A stretch of 64,000 nt of DNA from Cercozoa sp. M6MM (taxonomy: Eukaryota > Endomyxa: Ascetosporea), in the NCBI GenBank assembly GCA_040357565.1, contig JBDODJ010000001.1. One strand, written 5' to 3'. Below the pieces are notes generated by a model. It had not been told where the DNA came from. It did no database searches and saw nothing but the letters and a program-made list of their open reading frames with translations. Of the stretch, positions 9,175 through 24,564 are shown piece after piece. The position numbers were made by a program, and so were the translations under genes. Positions within the stretch are counted from its first letter, which is position 1. Each line of letters starts with the position of its first letter.

Positions 9175-11515
9175 ATGACGTTACTTACGTTGGTTTTGGC
9201 ATGGTTTGCAAGTGCAGTCGCGTGTGGCGATGTTAGAAAGGTACAGTTGTGTGGCACACAACCCTGAACTGAAACAACTGAAACACCCTTGGTATGCAGA
9301 TACTCTTTGCGGACACGCGCGTGTCCTCAGTGAACGTGAGCACGATCACAGTAGACAATGCCACGAATGTAACCACAGTGACGGGCACCTGCGTGGCCGA
9401 CAACTCGAGCGTGTCCTTCGCATGCGACACGATTCAGTCCACGGAGTGGCAGCTGGTTTCTTCGGCCTGCATGTGTCCATGCCTCGCCTCTGATGGAGTT
9501 TCGCTCTTGGACGTGTGCACCAAACCCGCTTTTGCGTGTGCATGCGCGCCCGATACCTACGGACCACGGTGTCAGAACAAGGCATGCTCTGCATCGCGAC
9601 AGTTTGGCAATGACGTGCGTTTCGAGGTTGCACTGGCCTCACCTTCTGACAACGCCATCGAGGTCGTCGTTCCGTGTTCGATCGGTGCTACTGTAGGTTT
9701 CCTTCTTTCCCAGTGATTACAATACAAACTGTTTGATTGGTCAAAGGCGACGGAGCCAGGCTTTCGTGTTTACAGGTGCAACGGAACCACCGGCGTTTAT
9801 GAGTCGACTTCGCGTGCCTTCCTTTTGTTTCCTCGCTTACTGCATAATGTACTGTACTGTGCACGCGCAATTGTTTGAAGCCTCTGCCGTCTGCCCGTGC
9901 TACTGTGACGCCGTCAACTCGACGCGTATCGTACCGCCGCTTCTTCGGAGTGCCGAGTGCGATGCCGCCGACGGCAACTGCAACTGCAGAAAAGTGCGGT
10001 TTAATTTTGCACTTCTCTGCAGCGTTTTCTGTCGAAACTGTGTTTGACAGGGATTCAGTGGACCGCGGTGCGAGAACGAGATCTTGTGCACATCTGACAG
10101 TGACTGTCAGGACAGTTTCGTCCCGGACGGTGTCGTTCGATGCGCGAGCAATCGCTGCGCCTGTGTCATGGCGAACCGCAACTTTCCGCTGTGCGATGTG
10201 TGTCGCAATGGCACTCGTCTCGGGACAATGCAGAACTGTGTTCCATGTGGCTGCAACGACAATGGAGCCATCAACGGCTCCAGCACCATGTGCAACCCAG
10301 TGACAGGACAGTGCGACTGCAAGACCGGCTTCGAGTGCGTTCACTTTTGCTAAGACACACAGCTTTTTGAAGTCCGGTTGTTCATACATAGAGGTCTGCA
10401 ATGCGAGCGACAATTGGGTGCTCTAACTTGCCCGTTTTTCGAAGAGATCATCAACGGCGTGCGCACGCGACTGGAGTGCGGAGGCAGTACGCGTGGCAAC
10501 TGCGATCGCAGTGTCGGTCGCTGTGCCTGTATCAGCGGCTGGTCTGGCAGCGACTGTGGCACACCACCCACCCCGTGTAGCACGAAAAAGTATGACCTTG
10601 TTTTACCTCCCTTTATGCCTGTCGTTACGCTAAAATCTACTGCAGCCCAGGCGATGGTTGCACACCAATGACAGGGTCATCCGCAACTGGTCTCTGTGCC
10701 AGAGGCGACGAAGGTGACATCTGCTTTGTCGAAAATGTCGACGGCGCTGCACGATTGCGAGCGGATTTCGGGTGAGCAAACCTCTCACTGTGAGTCGTCG
10801 TCTTTATGATATCAGAAACGACTCTCTGAGCAGAAGCAGGGAAGCCTTCAGTTCACTCAGTCCGGACGAACAACTGCGACTTCGCAACCAAGTGCAGCAG
10901 TCGCTCTCGCGATCTTTCCTGACGCAGCGAGTGTCTCTTTTTGCTGTGCGAGACTGGCGGCTAGGAGGCGACTTTTTCATCGTCATCAATCCGTCTGGGT
11001 CAAGCACTGCAAGCACGACGAGCACCACTGAAGTCCTGAGCATGCTGGAAGATCAAAACAGCGCCGCGCGTCGCGATTTGAGGACTGTGCTGCGCGCAGG
11101 CACTCAGAAACAGGTTCACTAACTTAGTCCTTGTGTTGAACAATCTTGGATTTATAGAGTTGATTTGTCAGGCGGAAATAACAGAAGTTGACACCACTGT
11201 TTCCTTCGTGGAGTTGGCAGCACTTGACGCAGGCCGAGGCACTGGCATTATTTTAAGCGATCGCAACGACACACCTGTCACTGTCATGATACTCGTGTCA
11301 CTCACTTTCGTGCTTGTCGTGCTGCTTATTGGCGGACTCTTGTTCCAGTACGTTCACAACCCGTTTTGGCTTTAAATGTCGGTTCACCGCCGCTATAATG
11401 GAATTTGTGCAGGCACTTTGGCTTCATCACTCCCAGTGCTACAGTCGAGCGCTGGAAGCGCCTCAAAAAGGCCAAGAAATCAAGCAAAGGAGCAGAGACG
11501 AGCACTTCATTCTGA
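9175..11515 (+). CDS. EGF/laminin-EGF-repeat type I transmembrane protein
   Basis: The signal peptide exon 9175-9240 reads 'MTLLTLVLAWFASAVACG'. Further exons: 9300 to about 9675, about 9777-9993, 10051-10589, 10646-10771, 10816-11113, 11173-11348 and 11413-11515. The ectodomain has a Thr/Asn-rich start and several EGF or laminin-EGF modules, e.g. 'CACAPDTYGPRCQN', 'CNCRKGFSGPRCEN', 'CDCKTGFEGLQCER' and 'CACISGWSGSDCG'. A cysteine-poor juxtamembrane module around 'LGGDFFIVINPSGS' follows, then a transmembrane helix 'VTVMILVSLTFVLVVLLIGG' and a short basic tail ending 'KAKKSSKGAETSTSF'. The border between exons 2 and 3 has more than one in-frame solution. It is probably an adhesion or sensing receptor. 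A related receptor with an added CAP domain lies at 48119-51020. Confidence 0.8.
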
Positions 11516-11689
11516 AACGATTCGAGGAGCAAATTTAGATGTTTAGATAGCTTTATTTGGTGTAAAATCCAGCTTGTATGTCATTCTTTCATTCTTAAGG
11601 TCAAAACTCCACTAGTCAGTACTTTCTCCACAGTTCAGGACCACCTGAGGTGGACGACACACAAACTCCAGATCTAGACTGTAAACTTA

Positions 11690-14140
11690 CTAACTGTATT
11701 CGATTGAAATCCATTCAGGGCTGCCTTGTTGAAGACCTGCTTTAAGCTGACTAAAATGAGAGCAATCTATTTCGCTGGTCGATGTGGACTTGAAGGAATG
11801 TGCCGCAAACGCATCTCGCGCGCACTCACGGTCGAGTACTGCCGTGTACCAGCGCAGCGACGCGACCAAAACAGAGTAGCTTTCGAGTTCGTCTCGGCGT
11901 CCAGTCGCCGGTCGGTGCAGTGTCACCTCGCATCGTCCAGAGTGAGACACGCGGAACCATTTTCGAAGAGACTTTTGAGCGACACGACGGCGGCTAAGGT
12001 GCACAAACACGCAAAATCTGCTACCTTGTATCCATTTAGAGTTCAAAAGGGTTGTAGTACACAGACAGCCGGCTTCGCCGATGCAGAGTTCAAAAACGTC
12101 GTTGTCAGTCTCGCGAATCTCGGCGAGCAGTGAATCGAGCAGCGGCACGACTTCGGGCGAGTTGGCGGCGAGACTGTAACCGCCGATCGACATGAAGGGT
12201 TCCTCTAGAGACACAGGCTACATGGAGAGAGTAAGGAGGAATTGGACTACCTCCCGACTGCCGTGCGTCACGATGCAGAGCCTGCCGCAGCAGGAAGAAA
12301 GTCTGGTCGTCAACACATCGGAGGAGTGCCTGCAGTTGTGACATATCACTGGTGCCTTCGACAGCGTAGGCGAGTCGTAGAGGCCGTGGCATGAGCGACT
12401 CTTGCTTCAGTTCTAATAGAGGACACGCTTCGTCTTCCTCCTCGTCCTCTTCATTCGCTTCTTCTTGCTCTTCCTGCCTTTCGTTGGTGTATCTTGTCTC
12501 AACTTGCTGCCGACTGGACCGCACTGCCACCGGGTCAAACACGAAGGTGCCTTCGTCCTCGTCGCTCAGAAAGACAAGCATGCCAAACACGGGCAGACAC
12601 CGACCGACACCTGGAAGGCCTGGCAGCTCGTCTGCACGCAGGTACGTTATTCCCCCCTCTTACCCCTACCTCTTCTCACGTCGAAATACCACAACGAGTC
12701 TGCAGGAGGAAGGAGCCGTAGGCATCGTCGGGAGCTCGGTTGAAAAGTTCGCCACCGATGCGACTCTTGAAACGCAGATCACTCTCAGTTGCGGTAGTGG
12801 TATCAGCGACATCGTCACTGACGGCATCAGTGGCACCAGTGGACACATGTGTGGACACGGCGATCACCAATCGTAGCACGCATAGCACGGCGCGCCAGCT
12901 CTTCTCGTCCGCCGGGTTGCACAAGTGCGTTAGAAAGAAATTCGTGGCGTGCTGTCCTAGACAGACTTGCTCCACTGCAGGGAAGAGCTAGAGGGTAGAG
13001 GGTACTGAAGTATATCGTACGTACCATGCAGCATGAGTTTCGACACGTTGCGCTTTCGACCGGGTGTTCTGCGAGCGTTTTGGGACTTGCTTCGACGCAC
13101 CAGGATGTCGAAGCAGCCACTGGCACGCGTAGAGTCATCGTTCTCGTCGTGCAGAAACAGTGAGCGCATGTACACGTGCTGCACCTGGTCAGCTACATGC
13201 AAGACACCAGATACCGCTTTTGAAAAGACACCCATAACCCTACCTCTACGCTTAAGATTCGGGCATCGGGATCTACCCCTATCCCTACAGTTCAGTTACC
13301 TCCCATGTTGTTGTAGAGAGCGTCGAAAAGTGCCTCGTTGTACTCGGCGGTGTTTTCGGACAGCGGCTCGCCGTGCCACTCCTCGGCGTCGTCGCTGCGG
13401 AGTACCATCTTGGCACCCGCGCCAAGATTCTACACGACTCCCAGTACCCGCACTACTACAGCAGTACCTCACCACTGTGTGGTTACCTGAACGAGGTCAG
13501 CAACCGCGTGGACGGGATCGTCGTCAGTGAGTGCCAACTGGAGCACTGGCGCGCCTTTCCTCTTCTTCAGTCTGACAGGAAAATACCAAAAATCCTCTGA
13601 CGTTCAATCAGTTACCCCTCTTCACCTGTCAAAGAAAAGCCAGGGTACAAGAGAGGCAGTGCTTCAGCACGCAACATTTGTGCCAGTTGCTTCTGCAGAG
13701 AAAGCTCGTTCGAATCGCCGAGCCACTCGCGCAGAATCAGCGAGCTCAACTCTTGTGGCAATTCCTGCTTCGTCTGCCTGTTTGTGGTGTGCGTGTCTTT
13801 TGTATTTTCTGGTAGTTTAAGCAGTCATTCCAGCGTACCTCCACAACGCGAAACCATCCAAAAGTGTCGTATCAGCGAGGGCACGAGCGTCTTCCACCAG
13901 ATCGCCCTAAATACGAGGGTGAATATCAAAAGCATCGAGGGACTAGGTCGACCTACACTGGCGTCGACTATCTCTGGACGAAAGAACCTTGACGGCAAAC
14001 CCAGCGCCGCCGACAAAAGTGTCCCCAGCTATCAACAAACAACACACCCAATATTTGATCGAAGGACGGTCACTGACAGTCCCAACTGATCGATCAGCTT
14101 GTTGCAAATACTCTGCCTCACGTACCCTGTAGTCCGCCAT
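11690..14140 (-). CDS. unknown multi-exon intracellular protein
   Basis: I can chain about ten minus-strand exons in frame from near 14010 down to the stop at 11690. They contain segments such as 'GDLVEDARALADTTLLDG', 'QELSSLILREWLGDSNELS', 'NTAEYNEALFDALYNNMG', 'FDILVRRSKSQNARRTPG', 'LPVFGMLVFLSDEDEGTF', a Glu-rich stretch 'NERQEEQEEANEEDEEED' and 'EEPFMSIGGYSLAANSPEV'. The upstream start at 14140 ('MADYRVREAEYLQQADR') is open but its connection to the next exon is not certain. No signal peptide or membrane helix is evident. I do not recognise the family. The consistent frame across many splice sites supports a real gene of about 600 residues. Confidence 0.6.
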
Positions 14141-14298
14141 GAAGGCTCAGGCACTACCGGCACTAGCGCCAAGGGCCGATTGTCAGCTATTGGTCAGTGT
14201 TTTGATCACTATCCTTTTGACAGCATCCTTAACTAAACGGCTTCATGCAAAACCAATACCGATTGAGCAGTAGACGAGTGCTTGGTTGTGGGAACACA

Positions 14299-16236
14299 AT
14301 GGATGTGCGGATATATGTAATTCTGGCAGCTGGCGTGATTCTGAGATTGCTGGCATGGCTCGGGCAGCACGACACACTGGCAGAAAGGTGGTGTGCCACT
14401 GTGTTGATATTTTGGGTATTTTGCTGACGGTGACGTTTCTTGCAGGCCAGAGTTGGTCACACCACTGACAGCGCAGCGGCGTTTCGCGGAGGCGGCGTTT
14501 CTGGTCGGCGAGGATGCAGCAGAGTACAGTGGCGTGGCACCGTTGCCGCTGGCGTTGTACACTGCGTTGACACGTGTGTTAGGCGATCACCAAGTGAGGG
14601 TGGTGTGGTCACTGCTGTCACTGGTGATGGAAACCGTGGTGATCTGGCTGGTGGCGACACTGGCGGTGCGACAGAGTGCCGAGTGGCCACGTGGGCACCG
14701 TCAGTCGCGTGTGGCACCGAGCTTCCGACTGGTGGCGGCCTGCCTGGCACTGCACCCACTCGGAGTGCTAAACGGCGCCTCTGGCACCGAGTTGCCGAAC
14801 CTATTGGCACGTGCTTTGCTTCTTGGCACAGTGCTAACGTCGCTGCGGTGGCGGCACTGCACGGCAGGGGCAGCACTGTCGGGAGCACTGGCGGCACTGA
14901 CGCTGCTGTGCGACGCGTCGATGCTGCTGCCGCTACTGTCAGTGCCGGTGGTGCTGGTCACTCAGGCACGTGCGCAGGGTCAGGACGAAACCGTCACACA
15001 GGAAACACCGTCGTCTGTGGCACCGACTGATCAGGAGAAACGCCTGCTCGAGCAGTGTCTCGCGGCCGATCAGCAGGCACTGTCGCTCTTTCAGCAGAAC
15101 AAAACGAGCGCCGTGTCGCGAGTGCATCCGAAAGCGAAAACTGTCGCCGCTGTTTTCGTGCTGTCGACACTCGCCGCTTTCGCGTGTTTCGGCGCACTTT
15201 TGTCGGCGGCGATTTGCTCGTCGTCGTTCTGCTTTCTCGACGCGTACTACTGCTTTGTGCTTCGGGTGAGTTTTTCATATTACTTGACTTGGGTTGAGTT
15301 GAGTTGAGTTGAGTTGAGTTGAGTTGAGTTGAGTTGAGTGAGTTGAGTTGAGTGTTGAGTTAGATTGAGTTGAGTTGAGTGAGTTTTTAGGTGGATGAGA
15401 TCGCGCCGGGCATTAGCGTCTGGTGGTACTTCCTGATGGAAGTGTTCCGTCGCTTTCGCGGCTTCTTCCTCTTCGTGTTCCACTCGCACTGCTTCGTGTA
15501 CTTTGTGCCGCTCGTCGTTCGGGTAGTGTCGCCTCTTGTTTTGGCGCTTTGCCTTTTGTTTCCGCTCTGCTTTCGTTGTGTTTCACTTTGCGTTCGTTTT
15601 GCTTCACTCTTTCGTTATGCTTTCACTTTGCGTTTGACTTTGCTTTCATTCTGCTTTTTGCTGTGTATGCTTTCACTTTGCTGGCAGTTCTGGCGCCGTC
15701 CGGTGTTTCTATTCGCTGTGCTGGTGGCGATCTCGCGCATCTTCCGTCCCTTCCCGGTGTTGGGTGACTACGCGTTTGCGCACACACTACTGCTGACGCA
15801 CATGCCGTTGTTCACTCGTGCTTTCTCTTTGAGCTTTCGTACTCTATGTCTGTAGTCACGTTGTTGTGTGCGTGAACAGGAATGCGCTCGATCCTGCCGC
15901 ACGTGATCGCAGTGATGGTGGCACTGATCCTGGGTGCCTTTTTGTTCCCGGCCTGGCAGACCACTAGAAACGCCAACTTCTACTACATCCAGGGCCTCGT
16001 GTTCCTCTGTTCGCACATTCTCATGTAAAATGACTCTCTCTTCGTTCGCTTTCTTGCATTTTTTGTTGTCCAGGCTGCAAGAAACGCTCGTGTCGGCGCG
16101 ACTTGTGCTAGGTCAGGCCACGCAGGAGACCCTCCGCAGCTTCCGCAGTCTGTTCCCACAGTGCTTTGACTCAAACGTCGTGACAGAGGGTGCTGACGAC
16201 GCCGATGATGGTGCTGATGATCGGAAGCACAACTGA
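14299..16236 (+). CDS. PIGU: GPI transamidase subunit PIG-U (CDC91-like)
   Basis: Six exons (14299-14387, 14446-15265, 15391-15522, 15688-15817, 15880-16024, 16074-16236) give 492 residues in phase. The N-terminal helix 'MDVRIYVILAAGVILRLLAW' is followed by 'PELVTPLTAQRRFAEAAFL', matching the luminal 'PLTSWKR' region of PIG-U, and many membrane helices. The family signature is clear in 'GISVWWYFLMEVFRRFRGFF', 'FLFVFHSHCFVYFVPLVVR' and 'RPFPVLGDYAFAHTLLL', followed by the C-terminal block 'NANFYYIQGLVFLCSHI'. PIG-U is part of the ER complex that attaches GPI anchors to proteins. A loop of about 90 residues around 'QEKRLLEQCLAADQQ' is a probable lineage-specific insertion, and the tail ends acidic ('EGADDADDGADDRKHN'). 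Confidence 0.9.
15292..15382. repeat. (GAGTT)n pentanucleotide repeat in an intron
   Basis: About 15 imperfect copies of gagtt fill most of the second PIG-U intron (15266-15390). Confidence 0.95.
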
Positions 16237-16471
16237 AGTGCAGTTAGGACGGACTGGAAGGATTAAACGAAGCTCTACTGATTGAACATACAGTTGAGGC
16301 ACGATCCCGTCGTGTGTCGCACAACTCAAACTTGAACCAGTTAGTTCAGCACAGTCTACTCAGAAACCAACGTTTTCACTGGTACCACTATGTTCTTTGA
16401 TGCAATCCCTCACCGTCTGTGCCCATGATGTTGTGTGTCTGTAAATTATCTGTTGTATGTGTGTTGTGCAG

Positions 16472-16742
16472 TTCGATCTGTCGGGGAATGCTACGCGCTG
16501 GAGCACCGACGCATCGGTCCGCGGTGCTTTGGTTTCTGTCTTCTCAGGTTTCGTTTGGGCGGGTGCGCTTTACTCGCGCATGGCCTCAATCCACCGCCCG
16601 CTTAGCGAGAGTGAAGCCATCCAACTCCCCTTTTGTACTTCCCCTAGGACATCTTCGAATTCAAGGTTGGGACGCACAAACTAACACGACACTTGACCCC
16701 GGGCGTCTCGTCGCTCTCGGTCGTGTTTCAGTTAAAACACCT
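16472..16742 (+). CDS. possible small unknown gene or exon
   Basis: Between the PIG-U stop and the ATP23-like 3' end, the plus strand has an open stretch after a plausible acceptor 'gttgtgcag' that reads 'FDLSGNATRWSTDASVRG', 'FVWAGALYSRMASIHRPL' and, after a second AG, 'DIFEFKVGTHKLTRHL'. It looks protein-like, but I could not find a convincing start or stop, and its end overlaps the opposite gene. It may be a fragment or chance. Confidence 0.2.
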
Positions 16743-17665
16743 CGTAAGTGTGCCGAAGCGTATCGAACGGCGACTGATCGTTGAAGCACGAGTCGAACAC
16801 GAGTTCGATGGCCTGCTTGGCGGCCGACTCGCTGGTGACAACGCCACGCTCTTGGAGATTCCGGGCCGCCACCTCACGTAAGCAGCGCTGGAAGCCGCGC
16901 GGCTCTGTTCGGAACTGCACACAGTGGCAATAACTGATCAACTCGGGTCTTTTTTTTTTAAAGAATGTACTTGTTCGAATCGAAAGGCCAGTCGGTAGTA
17001 GTTGCACTCGCCGCTGAACATATTGGACCGAATCTCGGCGCATGCACAGTGCTGCAACAATAGCATTGGAAATATCATCAAAACAAAAGGCACAGTGATG
17101 TCAGTCAAAAGTCAAGAAACCTCAGGATCCGTCCAATCGATGTCGCCGCGACAGTGGTCGAAACTCTTGGTGAGGCCTCGCCGCATGTCGATCAGCACGT
17201 CCTTCTGCTTCTGCTGCTCGACCTGCTCCTGGCAGAAAACTATGCGAGCCTGCCCTTGCTCGTCGACGGTAAAACCCGGCTCCTGAGGAAGCTCCTCAGG
17301 ACCTCGCTGGCACGGCTCGCACGAGAAAAACGTCGCCGGCAACGGGCAACCTGACACAGTGCCCCCACTCAGTCCAGACACCAGAACCGATCGATCAGCA
17401 GCATAACGGTACCATTCTGGGCACAGCTCGTGCGAAGCAGGTTTACCGTCAGATCGTCTAGCGTGCGCGATACCTTTTCGAGACACCTTACGTACTGCTG
17501 TTGCATGCGTGTGGCCGCATCAAGCATCCTAGCTTGTGCTGTCTCCTCCGCAGACTTCGGCGCAGACTCACTCATTCTCTTGACACGCGGACGAAGCTCT
17601 CGAACGATCAATATCGAAAAAGCAGCCCAAAACACATAGGCACACGTGAGCGCGCGTCTACGCAC
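16732..17665 (-). CDS. ATP23-like mitochondrial protein without the HExxH metalloprotease motif
   Basis: The C-terminal two thirds follow mitochondrial inner-membrane protease ATP23 closely: 'ATFFSCEPCQRG', 'ARIVFCQEQVEQQKQKD', 'SFDHCRGDIDWTDPE', 'HCACAEIRSNMFSGECN', 'CLREVAARNLQERG' and 'AIELVFDSCFNDQSPFD'. In ATP23 the segment just before FDHCR is HELIHA, holding the zinc-binding HExxH. Here the aligned residues are RGLTKS, so both histidines and the catalytic glutamate are gone, within one uninterrupted exon. In yeast, ATP23 processes Atp6 and separately chaperones F1Fo assembly; only the second role would remain. The last exon junctions (17487-17112 region, about 17058-16976, then 16918-16732) fit. 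The join between the N-terminal exon ('MSESAPKSAEETAQARML') and the next is unresolved. Confidence 0.8.
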
Positions 17666-17846
17666 TCATCCGCACGCTGCAGTCTGGAGTGCTGTTTTTC
17701 GCCTCAATATAAAGAAGACACCTGTTTCGTGATCTCCTGTGCCTCTCAGCGCTGGCTGCGACTTCGGAAGTGTAGCCATGGAAATGTAGTGCTATTTTGA
17801 CTGGATGTAAACGCCCGCGGGCACAATAATTGAAAGACACAATGAT

Positions 17847-18668
17847 GTGAAAAAGCTTGCGCGATGCATTGTTTGCGTGACTTTGGTGCTTGCCCGTGAG
17901 TCGTCAAGTGTTCCTGTTTCGCACACACCTTTTCACAATGCAAAGAGCGAGAATTCAGTTGTATGGTGCAGTCTGGACCCGGCGTCGGCGCTGCTGACGA
18001 ACGTCGAGGTGCTCGAGCTGGTGCGCATGCACGAGAAGGCGCACCTCGAGCGCGAGAAGGAGCTGATTCTGCGACGAGACGCGAAAATCGAGCGCAGAAA
18101 ACGCGTGGCCGCGCAGGCCGAACAGAAGGCCGATGGCAGCAGTCAGGACAGCAGCCAGCAGCACAGTAGCCAGGGTGCCAAGTTGGACAACGAGGTGGTG
18201 CTGCTGCGCGAGTTGACGCAGCTGCGAGTGGACGAGCGCGTCGCTCAGCGCAAGCTGCACGGGTCCTTCCGTCCCGGCGCGGCCTTCACGTCGGTGCGCG
18301 AGTTCCTGGAGAGCACGCCGGCCGGCACGCAGACCTGCCAGCAGGTGAGCGACGCACTCGTGGCACTGGCCTCCGAGTTCGCCTCCGAGGGCACACAGCT
18401 CACGCGCGAGGAAATGCTCATGTGTGTCAACTGGCGACCCACCTCGCTGGTCGAAGTGCACAAGGTAGTCCATAGTTTTCCTTCCGTCTCCCTCCTCTAG
18501 TGTTTGCTTGCACAGCTCATTGCGCACGCCGAGACGCGTTTCTCCGAGTCGCAGCTCGAGCGGATTTGTGAGCTCATGGCAGCGCTGCCCGAGCAGCCCG
18601 ACGTCGACACCGAGTCCGACTCCGACGCCGACACCGAGTCCGACGACAGTGACAATGAGTCCGAGTGA
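17847..18668 (+). CDS. CRCP: RNA polymerase III subunit RPC9 (CRCP/Rpc17)
   Basis: Two exons, to 18464 and 18516-18668, are in phase. The conserved N-terminal block 'DPASALLTNVEVLELVRMHE' corresponds to 'SALLSNYEVFQLL' of CRCP. 'FTSVREFLESTPAGTQTC' follows, then the core 'LTREEMLMCVNWRPTSLVEV' (family 'LTKAEKLQLLNHRPVTAVE') and the final helix 'ETRFSESQLERICELMAAL'. RPC9 forms the stalk of RNA polymerase III with RPC8. Compared with human CRCP there is an inserted charged coiled segment with 'SSQDSSQQHSSQGAK' and an acidic Asp/Ser tail. The start is uncertain: ATG 17847 is in frame, but the protein upstream of 'LDPASAL' is not family-like, so a short upstream exon is possible. Confidence 0.85.
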
Positions 18669-18774
18669 TCGAGTGCAGCACATCTGCCAGTGCGCACCTG
18701 ACCTAACTTGACTCAACTTGACCTCAGTTTGTTGCCGAAGTTGACGTTATACGATAAAGACTGTAATCAATGCG

Positions 18775-24221
<5,447 letters not shown>

Positions 24222-24564
24222 GGACGAGCGACGCCATGTATACCGCCAGTGCGTGTAGTAAATTATAAATGATATAGATAGTATATCGATTCGGTCCGTT
24301 GTATATCGGCACCGCTTAAAGAGACGATAGACTTTAAATAGACTCGGAATCGCGCACGCGCAGAACACGGGCATCGTGGGTATGCGGTTTCGTTAAGTTC
24401 AATAGATAGCGCACTGGTGCAGGAAAACTACTGAGTTGGTTTCATGTAAGACTCAACTAACTAACTAACTTGACTACGTACAATAGTAATGCGATGCATC
24501 ATGATCGGATGCGCCGCGCATCTACAGTCCGTGCACATGCGATGACGTATCGTATGTGCCAGGG
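24222..24564. other. convergent intergenic region
   Basis: A 343-bp spacer between the 3' ends of the RING gene (+) and the receptor-kinase gene (-). It is AT-rich near 24250-24300. No feature recognised. Confidence 0.6.
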
